A stretch of DNA of 64,000 nt, taken from assembly GCA_037951105.1 (NCBI GenBank), contig JBAMJV010003289.1, forward strand, positions 62,001-126,000, written 5' to 3'. Shown one piece after another: positions 46,743 through 59,153 of the stretch. The notes under the pieces are model-generated. The model saw only the letters and a list, made by a program, of their open reading frames with translations. It was not told where the DNA came from and made no database searches. The first letter of the stretch is position 1. Each line of letters starts with the position of its first letter. The stretch is from Echinarachnius parma. Its lineage: Eukaryota > Echinodermata > Echinoidea > Clypeasteroida > Echinarachniidae. A program made the position numbers and the translations under genes.

Positions 46743-49700
46743 GTAAGTCCTCGTTTTTACAATATATTTACCTTCAATATAACATGAACCACATTTGTTG
46801 ATGTGATATTTAGCATCTATATACTACTAAAGTAGAAAATGATGACTAAAGGCACGAGCCTTGTGAATCAAAGATTTGCTTGGTCATGTTGGTCCGACGT
46901 GATGATTTTGGTGTGGTACCGTAGGTGCTGGAGAACCCGGACGGGGGGAGAACCCGGACACAAAATGGACAGGGCTACCTTTGAAATTAGATTTGCCGAT
47001 AATGCACTGAACATGCGACTCGAAACTTATATCAAACGATTTATCTGCATATTGCTCATAAAATACATGTATATTGCTGTTCTGTAGTCCTCCTGGTTAT
47101 CCAGAAAATCGCTTGAAAGTCAGTCTTTAAACTCCAACATTTGTTATTTTTTATTTTATTCACGATAATTTGAGATTACAATTTTTATAATCTTTATTCT
47201 CGCTTTTGTAAATCTACGCTCAGTAGTTCATTTCGGTAGAAACTTACACCAATTGGACCGTAATATCGCGGTGCCTTCGCTGATAAAAAATTATCGCTCA
47301 ACGGCAAAGCGGGTTTCCGCACGGCGCGATTTCATGCACGAAGGTTCAATTTATCGCAGTGCAGGAGAACCCGGACACCGCGCACGGTGTGTGTACAAAG
47401 TCAATGACGCACTGTGCTATCTGTGTTGTGTGTGACTGTCCGGGTTCTCCAGCAACTACGGTAATTGAGTCAGAGAGTCGAACCATAAATACATAATTCA
47501 AAATTTCTTGTGCGATGTTGGCATTATTTCACAAATTTCACAAAAATATTCGTAGCGGACGATAAACGCATTATTTCTCCTCGAAATTTCGACCAGTGCA
47601 GTTTCTAAGGGTAGCGCGCATCATCACATGCGCGATTTTTCACAACGCGCGCAAAAACAAATATTACGCGGGGTGCCGATAATAAAAACAGTGCCGATGT
47701 TTACTACACATAGAATTATGAATAAACAAACCAACCCATTTATAACTAGAAGGCCAACTTATCGCGCGCAAGTCACGTGTCCAATAGACTTTCTACATGG
47801 GCAAGATGATTTACCAATCATCATGCTATGAAGTGCGTAGACTATCACGCCTATTTTCCTGCGCACTGTCCTAGATTTTATCACGCTTATGAGTTATGAG
47901 AACAATGGGATCCATGGTGACGTATGCATATGAACTTGTTTTATTGACCTCGATCCGGTGACGAGAAATGTTGTCCGATTTATAAAAGTTAATTTGTATT
48001 GTTTTCCATTATGATTACCCCCACCCCCATCTTGCGAATGGAGCATCCCATTTCATTGTGAATTGAAACTGACTCAATCGGAGACAGCGAGCGGTGTATA
48101 ATTTTCAAAGGCCATCAGTATAATGTAAACATGGACACGTAATGCTCACCTGAATGGCTGCAACACCGTTGCCCATGGTAGCTAGCAAGTCGCCAACCAA
48201 CGCAACAGCGTCATGATCCGGCTGGTAGTTACAGGCCGGGCACAGGCTGGGCTGGTGGGGTGAGCGCCAAGACTGCCAGGAGGGCAACAGGTACAACCAT
48301 CCAGGCTGGAGTCCACATTAACACTGGTCTTGCCTTGGTCATCCTGTACTCTCCACCACCAGCTTAGATACATACTACAAGTACAAGGGCATGGTCTAGT
48401 GGCCATACCCAATACATCAGCTATTGTGTCTATGCATTCACCCATACTGGGTGCACTAGCTGTCATGCCTGTATGCACAGGCATATATACAGTATATAAT
48501 ATATATCCAGGCCACTCCTAGGAAGAGAACAGTGTAATGCTATCCAACATTACAACATTCCTCCCCATCCTAAAAAGGAGTGTCCTGGTCTAAAGAAAGT
48601 TTCTTACTTTTAAACTAACATTACACAGTCACATAAAATCATATATTTCAAGTAATCAATTACAAGTGATAGTGTATCACGTTTTAAATCCATCATAATC
48701 AAAGAATATCATATTCCAAATCTATACAATAATCCCAAAATAAATAATACCACGATTACCACAAGAAAATACAAATAATTGCCTTCTAGCAACTGCCCCA
48801 ATAAGGAGCTTCAAAAGGTGCCGGCCCGCGCGAGCCCCCATTGCGTGTGATCACCATGAGCTGGGCTCTGAGTCTAATGGACTCTAGCCATATACTCTAG
48901 CCCCTCCTGGGATCCACAGGTGGGCATCAGCGCAAGGGCGACCCTCCATGAATGACTCTGATATTGAGAGCCCATCGAAATAATAGAGTTTGTGCACCCT
49001 GGCGATAAAACTAATTAATCATAACCCACAACATAAATTCCAGGCTAATGTAACACCCCAAAGGTCCAAATAAACATTGGCAACAGTATATTACAGCCTA
49101 AACATAAACTAACAAAGTAACATATTGCACAAATGCTAACAAATTACATTTTAAGGACCCCTCAAATCCACTTACATATCTTATTGGACTCAATTCTCAT
49201 CAACCAAAATTCTATTACTCGGACATTAAATAATAGAACCATGTGCGTCAAATAGACACATTAGTTACTTACAGTGCACACACTGCAAAATCACAGTACA
49301 TAATTTCCACAGTATAATTATTCTACAAACGTCATTCAAGTTTTAAACTTATAATAGACATTCAAATCCATGGCCTGCTTGGCCACCTCTAAGTGTGCTA
49401 GCTTGCACTAAAAAAAACAAGTATGAATCTTTCATTAATTTTCCTTCAAGTAAATCAACTAAACATAAACTAAACTATAACACTCTGAGTGCAACTCGCA
49501 CAAATACTAAGTTTTACTAGTCTACACATCAAACTTACTTACAATTTACTCAAATTATTCAAACATCATACTCTTGTGCCACATGTCTATTCAAATCCAA
49601 ATACTTTATCCCACATGTCTATTCAAATCCAATAATAATTTGACTTCCTTTTCTTTCTCTTCTTTCCTCCCCAGGAGATTTCTTCCCTCCTTTTCCATTT

Positions 49701-52700
49701 CTCTTTTCGAGGACTTTCCACCCTTGGACATTCTTTTCCTCTTTCTTTCAACTTTTTGGGCTTCTCCTCCCACTGCCCCTTTCTTTTGGGCTTTTTCCTC
49801 CTCCTCTTTTTCTTGGGCGACTCACTCCTTCCCTCGCCCAGCCCATCATCCTTGGCTGTAACAGGTTCAGCCATAACACTAGGCTCTCTTTCACAGAGTG
49901 TGCCTTGAGTTAGGTACTCCAGTGATTGGTTGGTTTCAATCACAATTTCTACTACTTCTAAATCTACCTCATCTACATGTATATTGACCTCTTTATCGAA
50001 GTTATTTACAATTACTACTTCCTTATCTATACTATTACATACTTCTCTATCTTCATCTACATTAATCATATCAACTAACTTACTGGTACCTACACAACGA
50101 CTACCACCACCAACAATCATGTTAACAGGGTTGCCATGGAGTTGGCCATTACCTGACCGGGCCGAAGGAGGGCCAGGCTCCTCGACCCGCTTAAGTTTGA
50201 CCCCTCCCTAAGTGCTTTGGTGGGGTGGTCTCTGCCCAAACTCTCAAATGGACCATGGCTCCCACAATACTCTACCAAACTCTCACAGCCCATATTGTAC
50301 GATGGGCATGGGGATTCGCCCCAAGAGCTACATGTATCTACTGGGCATGGGCTATCACACCCAACATCATTTGGTAGGGATGAATGGCCAACATCAACAT
50401 TGTATGATGGGCTATTGGCCTTCATCTTACCAGAAAGGCCATTTACACCATAGCTCTCTTTGATAGGGGTTTGAGGGACACTCTTTGATGAAGAGGCAAA
50501 CCTAGTAAATACTGAAGTGAGAGTGCACATGGCATCTGCCATCTTTGCCACAGATGATGTTAATTCATCAACACGAGCTTCGAGTTTATTGACACACTCT
50601 ACAAGTGAAAACATATTTTCCACCCGGGCTGCCATCCTCACCAAGTGCCCCTCCAGCACCTTCATTCTAGCTTCACAACCACAATGGGAGACACACGGGG
50701 GTTCAAAAGGTGGAAGCCCGGCCCTTGGCTTGGGCTCCATAAAAGCTTGCCTTTCACCATAGTGATTTCCTGGGTTTTCAAATGGGAAGTGCTGGTGTGA
50801 AGTATTGCAACTAGAGATTGGTGTTTGAGGCCCGTCTGAAAGGTTCGGTTGTACAAAACAGTCACTCATCTGCGCAACAAGGTCATAAAACTCTATGTCT
50901 GGGTTATGCTTAATGAGAGTATCATACACTGCACGAGCCTCCCCTTTCAGACACCACCATATATTCCTCTTACTCTCTTCAGGTGTCCAGCTGCGCCCTT
51001 GTGCATCGTGTAAAAATGCAGAAAAAAAGGTATCCCAACTACCTGTTCCATTAAAAACCATATATTTTTGCAATTTATTGGCAAGACTAGTATGGACCCC
51101 AAGAACATAAGGAGCAGAGTATATGGGCGACGACATGACTATATAACCTTAACAAACTAATCAGTCACGAATGTGTATAAAAAAATAACTAATTAATCAA
51201 ATATCATACCCCATATCTAGTAGGACTTTATCAGTATCAAACAACCTGGATCTCTGCATCGCACAAGTGCTTCCCCTAAAATACATCCAATAAACAAAAT
51301 TAAACCGAGAGAGTCTATACACAAATAATGAGTCTATAAGTATAACCGACAGCAAACATTCAACAAAATTTAATGAAAGCCAAAAAAAATGCTAGTATGT
51401 GGAGAAATAAACGTATATGGTATACAAAATAACATCGCAAATTATGCATGCGCTATATCACTAACAAGTGATACCTTCTCCCTTCCCCAAATAGGAAGAT
51501 GTGCAAAAGCTGAGCAGATTATAACCAATAAGCAAATGCCACAATCAACAGAAACAAATAAAAATCAATCAATCATAAACAGCCACAAAAATTCATAACA
51601 TAGACAAATACGAGTTATAATCCAGAAACAAAATCAAATTGCAAAACCACAAGTGTCAGTGCCAAATGGCATATCCCCCAAAATTGCGCCAAAATGCACA
51701 TGTGTCAAAAAGAGCGGGAAAATTAAACAATAGAAGTACTGTTCAAAATTCAATGAAATCAAATGGAGTATTCCCAAAATTAAATACGCAAAATTAATGT
51801 TCGGTTAGTCGCGGCGCCATTAATGTAAACATGGACACGTAATGCTCACCTGAATGGCTGCAACACCGTTGCCCATGGTAGCTAGCAAGTCGCCAACCAA
51901 CGCAACAGCGTCATGATCCGGCTGGTAGTTACAGGCCGGGCACAGGCTGGGCTGGTGGGGTGAGCGCCAAGACTGCCAGGAGGGCAACAGGTACAACCAT
52001 CCAGGCTGGAGTCCACATTAACACTGGTCTTGCCTTGGTCATCCTGTACTCTCCACCACCAGCTTAGATACATACTACAAGTACAAGGGCATGGTCTAGT
52101 GGCCATACCCAATACATCAGTTATTGTGTCTATGCATTCACCCATACTGGGTGCACTAGCTGTCATGCCTGTATGCACAGGCATATATACAGTATATAAT
52201 ATATATCCAGGCCACTCCTAGGAAGAGAACAGTGTAATGCTATCCAACATTACAACAAGTATTTGTTTTGACAAGAATAAAACTCCACAATTTGAAAATA
52301 TTTCATTTTATGAGGTTTTCAAACAGTAATCTACAAAAACAGTAAGGTCAACTGTCTGAAATGTGAGAGTATATTTCCAAATTATGAAATTTGTTCATGC
52401 AGTGCAGTACAGTAGCCGTAAATTGATTGATTGACTGTGCATGTGACTCTGTCGGTGAGTGTGAGTTGTGAAGCCGATGTTGTGACTTGCAGGTAATATT
52501 GTTTACGAAGAATCTGATGTTTGTTTGATCAATAAAACACCACAATTTTAAAATATGGCATTTGACTAAGGTTTTCAGACAACATTGCACAGAATTTTGA
52601 GGTCAAATAACGGTGAATATTCCTCTTCTACCATTTTTGTTTTGTCACAGAACCTATGCCGAGGCTATGCCTGTGTCTCTTTTAGAAGTGAAAATGTCAA

Positions 52701-55700
52701 TCATGTGTATTCGATCGCTGTGATGTTTTGATGAAGATAATGAATAAAAAGACCTGACACACACACTAATTCATGTTTATTTAATTCATCTTGCAAAAAA
52801 ACAAAGGGAAATTAAAAGAAAAAGTAATATCTAGCCTAGTACCCAGGAACTATGTTATTGTAGTAATTCAATTTTGTTTTTCTTTATTTTTTTGGGGCCA
52901 GCACACAACACTACATTGTAATGCTGCGCTATACGGGAACAATGTGGGACAGTACAAAAAAAGTTTGTCAAAATTTCACACAAAATTCTTATCTTAAATT
53001 CAACAAAATCAATCATGACTGGCCCTAAAAATGATACAAGTGTTATATGAACTTACCAAAATGGTCCAAATTATTCTTCAAATGTCGAAAAAAATGGAAA
53101 ATCTGCAGTTTTGGAAAATAAAAAGACTGAGAAAACCTCAGTCGTGATCCCTCTCGAAAGTGTTGCTGCTATCTGGATGACTGTCATGTATTTCCCGCAA
53201 GCTTCCCACACCACACGTGTTACCGTATCCGAATTCTGACACGGCGTATCCGAATTCTGATACGGCGTATCCGAAATCGGATACGGCGGGCATGCTTGCA
53301 GATCGCGAGTTGGCTTGTTTTGGACAATAATAAGCGGCCTCCGCATGTTGCGGGCGGGCTTTCTTTGTTTACGATGGGACATCGAGCAGGAAGAGAAAGA
53401 AATGGAACTTATATGACGATTTTTGTAAGTATGACTTATCATTTTGAAAATGAAATTTTGTACAATAAATCATAAAATCAGCTTCAATCTAGGTATGCAA
53501 TTTTTTACTTTAGATATGCTGTTCTTTTCTCTCTGTTTGTAGTTCAAATTGTGTCCCGTAGATTTTTACCACTGTGAGCAGTAAATGGTCCTATCAGGAC
53601 CATTTACAATACATTGTAGATGTGGGGGCCAGTAGATTTTGGTTTCGGGCCACCAAAATTGAAAAAATACTAATTTTACTACCAGCAAAAAAAGTTAATT
53701 TCGAGCATTGCAATTATAAGCATTTGCTTCCTTTGGGAAGCATGTGCTTGTGATTTGAGGCCCCAACACAGTAAATTATACAATTACAAATGACAATTAA
53801 ATGACAAAACAAATAGATAAATAGTTATTTAAACAACAACAACAAAGTTACTTAAATGCATGAAGCAGTTGTCTACAAGATACATCACACTCGTTACTGC
53901 AGTATATGCAGTTAACCCCTTGACTTGTAGGGGTGCATCACACTCATACACACATTCACACAGGATAGGAAAGATGAGAGAGAAAAAGGGATCTAGTCAG
54001 CCGTGGATGACATTAAATGTATAGCGTTTGTACAGAACTTTAAATCGAGTAAGGGTGGAGTTTGATTTAATATCGTTGCTACTGGAATTCTATTCATGGA
54101 CACCAGTAAAACAAATAGAATGGGCTCTGATTGTTAAAGGGTACCACCACCCAAAAATAATATTCTTATTAAAGAAAGGTAACATCTTTAGTAATCCATT
54201 CCATCAACAAGTTCACAAAAATATGTTTCCAGAAAGAAAAAAATATAATTGGAAACGCATCACCATTCTAAAGCATGCGTTCATGCGGTCTGAATTACGC
54301 AGACTGCTATGTGTGCGGTGAATTGCAATGCGTGCAGAGCGAACGAATCGCCCGGGAATCTATTGTTTACAAACGTGCGCGTGAATAGCTGCATTGGCGC
54401 ACTCGCAAATGGTTGGCCCGTATGGAACCAGTAAATAGCAGTGGTTCCGTAGGTGGTGGAAATGAATTGCTTTGTTCATGAATTACACAACCCTTTGCAA
54501 AATGTTGGGTATCTATTTGATATCACAAAACGGTACCAAAACATATAATAATGTGTTGTTCTTTGCCTGGTGGTCCCCTTTAAATGCACAATCATGACAA
54601 CAGGTTTGTGGAGGTTATGACTGCTACAAGTAGGATAAGTATGAAACAAATCATTAGTCTTTTTAAAGGGAGGATGCCTACATGTATAGAGCTATGAAAT
54701 TTAAACATTAGTATATGTGACCGGCTCTGTCACTTTGGGTAATTCATCGGGAATATCAAAATTGAGATTTTTAGTGTTTTGAATTCTCTAGGATTTCAGC
54801 TTTAAAATGATATACAACTTGATAAGTATGAGTTTCTTGAAGGCTAGAAAAACGCAAATTAATAACATGGACCAGAGCCCCGTGATTTGTCAAACAACGG
54901 AGAAAATCGCTTCTAAAGTTTTGCATCCATTCAGAAAAGCATTCTCAGACACCGAGCGAGAAGTTGAACGGTTCGCTTTCACCTTTCCGCTTTTCGTTAT
55001 CGATCAGCAAACGAAATAATGCATGCGCAGTTATACTGTTATTCATCGGCCAATCAGCAACGCTTTCGCCGGTATTACGTAATTGTACAAAGCCTCAGCC
55101 CTAAGTCTCAGTTGATCGACAAACTAGCCCATGTGCTGCCCTTTGATGTGCATGTATTACAACCGCGGTGTATTATGTATGTACGTACCGCCATGAACCA
55201 CCGCATCATATTCACCATACCGCCGCGGCTGTTATACCACCGGTAGACAAAAGAAAAGCGCAGTTTGATACCGTATGATATGGTACGCTGCACACGCACA
55301 CTGCACACTTGCGGCATGCCCAGCGCGATTCAATGCGGTACCCATAGAATTATAAACAATCCAACTACTCGTTTACTATACAGTAAGTTAAATGCCGCGA
55401 ACGCTTCCTGGAAATGTACAACACATGGACAATACAACTCTATTCAGGTTAGTCTGACCAATCACTGTACAGCTACAGTGCTTTCTTCTTGCAGCTCGCC
55501 GCAGCGGTACGGTCGAATCACACACACATATCTGGCGCGTTCGTTTCACAATCGATCATGATCAGCCAGCGCGGATTTACTGAGTTTCTGGTCGAAACCG
55601 AAATGAAGGTTGCTTAGAAAAATCATTATTTGCAGCATAAAAAATTTGATTAAGGACCTGAAATTTTCAGAGAATGTAGATGAAACATGTAAGTATCAAA

Positions 55701-58700
55701 TCCCATAAAGTTAAAAATTTCAGCCAAAGACAATATTTTATGATTTTGAGGCTCTAAGTACTAAAGACCCATCCCGACTTTACACCCATTCTCTGGGAGC
55801 CGGTCTCATATTAAGTCTTACAAGATGAAACAATGGAAGAGTTTTCAACTTTACAAAAAGAGGAATTGAGTGGGTATCAAATTTACTGTTTGTTAATATA
55901 CGTATGGCACGTTTCTGGAGCAAAAATAACTAATTAGTATGCACTTTGTATTGTACAGACTGTCCCAGAAAAAACGAAACCGGGTTTCATGGCAGAAATT
56001 TTCTGTCATAATGAATAATTTCTTTGATGATATATATATGTCTGAAAAGCTCTGTGTCTCTTCTTTCATTTGATGTACAACTTATGGCACATAATTCACG
56101 CAAGACTGAATTAGAACAATGGAAAGAGGTGTTACCAAAATTCGATTTGCGCGCAGAAATTGCAAGTTTGGGTGAGGTTTTGGGGTGAGTTTTAACGGTA
56201 GTAAACGTACTTATTTTGAGAAAAGACAAACACCTCATAAAAATACATAATTTTATCTTTTATATGACACCTCATGATTAAAAAATAAATGATTTATGCC
56301 AGAGAACGAGTACAATGAAATCATGCTTGATTCCAGCCCAAATGGGTAATATTCCTGATCTAGCCTGTTTCCCATGGTTTCCCTGATCCCCATGTTTGTG
56401 TAAATTCACTCATGCATCAAAGTCCATTGTCAGGAAAGGTGAGCGACTTCTTACTCAACTTTCACTCATTTGGGCAGAAATCAGGCATGGTTTCATTGTA
56501 CTCGTTCTCTGGCATAAATCATTAATTTTTTTAGCATGAGGTGTCATGTAAAAGATACAAATATGAACTTTCATGTGGTGTTTGTCCTTTTTAAAAATAG
56601 GTACGTTTACAACCCTTAAAACTCACCCAAACTTAAAATTTATGCGTGCAAATGGAATATTGGTAACACCACTTCCCATTGTTCTAATTCAGTCATGCTT
56701 GAATTATGTGCCATAAGTTGTACATCAAATGAAAGAAGAGACACAGAGCTTTTCAGACATATATATATCATCAATGAAATTATTCATTATGACAGAAAAT
56801 TTCTGCCATGAAACCCGGTTTCGTTTTATCTGAGACACGGTGTATTTCCCCATATTTCATTACAATAATTCAAATGAGGTAATATAACCACATTATAAAT
56901 ATAAAACAATATCTTGGGAGGTAGAAAGGCTTTTAGTTCATACAACACACCTATACTTCTTGATAGTTTAGAGGAAATATTAAAGGGGACCACCAGGCAA
57001 AGAACAACACATATAATTCTATGTTTGGGTACCGTTTTGTGATATCAAATAAACCGAACACAAAAAGTAAGTACCCCCCTAAACAATTGACCATAATTTC
57101 ATAACCAAGAATCGTTTCAAGATTTCGTCTTGCCAATATATCCGTATGGTAGTTAAGAAAACAATGTGTAAAAATAAGAGGTAACCATTAATTCATGGTT
57201 GAGTGAGCACATATTACAGAGAAAATAGTCATATTTCAAAATTCGCAAAAGTATTATCATCATTACAAATGATTGAGAATTGGAAAATTTAAAAATGCAC
57301 TGTTTTACAATTGCAATTAATGCATTTTACCACATGTGCCATAACAAAATCAAAATGAATGGAATATCAAACAGCATTGTTTCATAAACCATAATCAATG
57401 CATTCAGCCACATGTGCTGTTTCACAACAATGTATATAGGCACGCGCAATGCCTTGTGACTTTTGAATTGGGCCATTTTGTCTTTAATCTGTGCTCATTC
57501 AGCCATAAAGTGATGAATATCTCTGATTTTCACACATATCGAACATAACAATTGTGCCAATATTGTGATTAGATGAAATTCTGAAACAATTATCGGTTAT
57601 GAAATTATGAGCAGTTGTTTAAGGGAGTAGTTACTTTTTGTGTTCGGTAAATATACCCAACATTTTGAAAAGGGTTGTGTAATTCATAAATAATGCAATT
57701 AGTTACCAACACTTACGGAACCATTATTATTTCATGGTTCCGTATGCGATTTGCGACTTTTTAACTCTTGATTCATAATAGACATTTATATAAGTAAATT
57801 TACGTTTTTTATGGGAATACAATACAACAGTGTCATTGGCAAAAAGTAAAAACTTTAACAATTTTGAGGTATTAATCATATATATCATTTACATACATCA
57901 AAAACAAAAGTGGACCTAGAACAGAACCTTTTGGCACATCAATGCCTACATTTAAATGTAAATACTATATTCTTCAAAAGTTTTCTTGTTTAGATGTAAT
58001 CCAAATTGTTTCACTCCACAGACGATAGACCAATTGTTGGTCACCCTTGCCAGCATGGGTTTTGACCTGGACAGAGGACAAGCAGCCGTCCAGGCAGGAA
58101 AGCTGACCGTCCATCAAGCCGTTGAGTGGTGAGTTTCACCAATGGTCTAGTACGTGATTATGTCACAAGTAGGCTCTGTCCTCACATTCACAGGTTAATT
58201 TCGAGTTCACAGGTCGTGTGTGCCAAATTGGTCAATCGGGTCAAATCCACCAAATCGGTGGCATTGTGCTCAACTGAGACAGTTATGAATGTGGGGGTGG
58301 GGCCTGACCGTGATGTCATCATGTTGGTCTAGTCCTACAAGAAATAGATACAGTGGGGTCAAATTAACCTGGTGCCAAGGTTAACAACTTGCTCAGGTTA
58401 GAAAATTACTCTTATTCCCCGGTAGCCCATTTAGGCAAAATTAAAGAAAAATCTTCTAATTTTGGAAAACGTAAACAGAAATTGGGCTGCCCTCGTACAA
58501 AGAATTTTTGTTTGAATAGTCATTGATATTTGGTGTTAATTTTGAAAAAATATACATCATTGTGATTTATGAAATGTTTTGAGACTTGCCTCAAATTAGT
58601 TTTGCATCGAGCTTAGGGGGCTCATGATTTGTATTATTATTATTGTTTAAAAAAAAATATAAATGGCTCTTTTTCTTGGCCTTTAAATCACTCTTTTATT

Positions 58701-59122
58701 ACATTTGGGCACTTTCAGTCTCAGTCTTTCAGGCCCCGATTCACAAAGGAGGTTTGTAAAAACCATGGTTTACATCTATGGAGTGCCATTTGTAAACTGA
58801 GGGAGAAAGAATGTAAACTCCTTACTTGTTGATGCTACACATTTACTTAATGCACCAAATTAATGTTGTCTTCTCAGATGGTGAAATTTGCTGGTTAGCA
58901 AGCACTAACAGTCATATCGTTATAAATTATAAATTGTTTTACTTGTCTACGAGCAGCACTCCATAGATGTAGACCATGGTTTAAACCATGGTTTGTACAA
59001 ACCTCCTTTGTGAATCCGGGCCTCAGTCTTTTTGATAGAAAAAATGTTCCATATCCTAAAATGTTGATAATTACACGCCTATTTTCATTTTGAAATTGCG
59101 TTTGTCAAATTATTGATGGTGT

Positions 59123-59153
<31 letters not shown>

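Larger units (their letters stand above)
48122..52257 (-). mobile_element. Young non-autonomous LTR retrotransposon
   Basis: 4136 bp with 436-bp LTRs (48122-48557 and 51822-52257) that differ at one base, and a 5-bp target duplication AGTAT (48117-48121 and 52258-52262). Minus orientation: a primer-binding site TGGCGCCGCGACTAACC (51803-51819) two bases from the 5' LTR, a leader, two gag-region ORFs, and a purine tract GGATGGGGAGGAA (48558-48570) before the 3' LTR. No protease, reverse transcriptase, RNase H or integrase, so it must rely on another element. It is antisense in intron 1 of the UBX gene. Confidence 0.92.

Noticed and set aside
48182-48484. 100-aa minus-strand frame in each LTR
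   Set aside because: Within LTRs, no recognisable domain, present twice only because the LTR is repeated.
53071-53442. 123-aa minus-strand frame over the 21-bp repeats
   Set aside because: The SDTPYQNSDTPC part is the 21-bp repeat translated; the rest has no recognisable domain.
54807-55561. Plus-strand frames near 55 kb
   Set aside because: Short, overlapping in several frames and without splice sites or known motifs.
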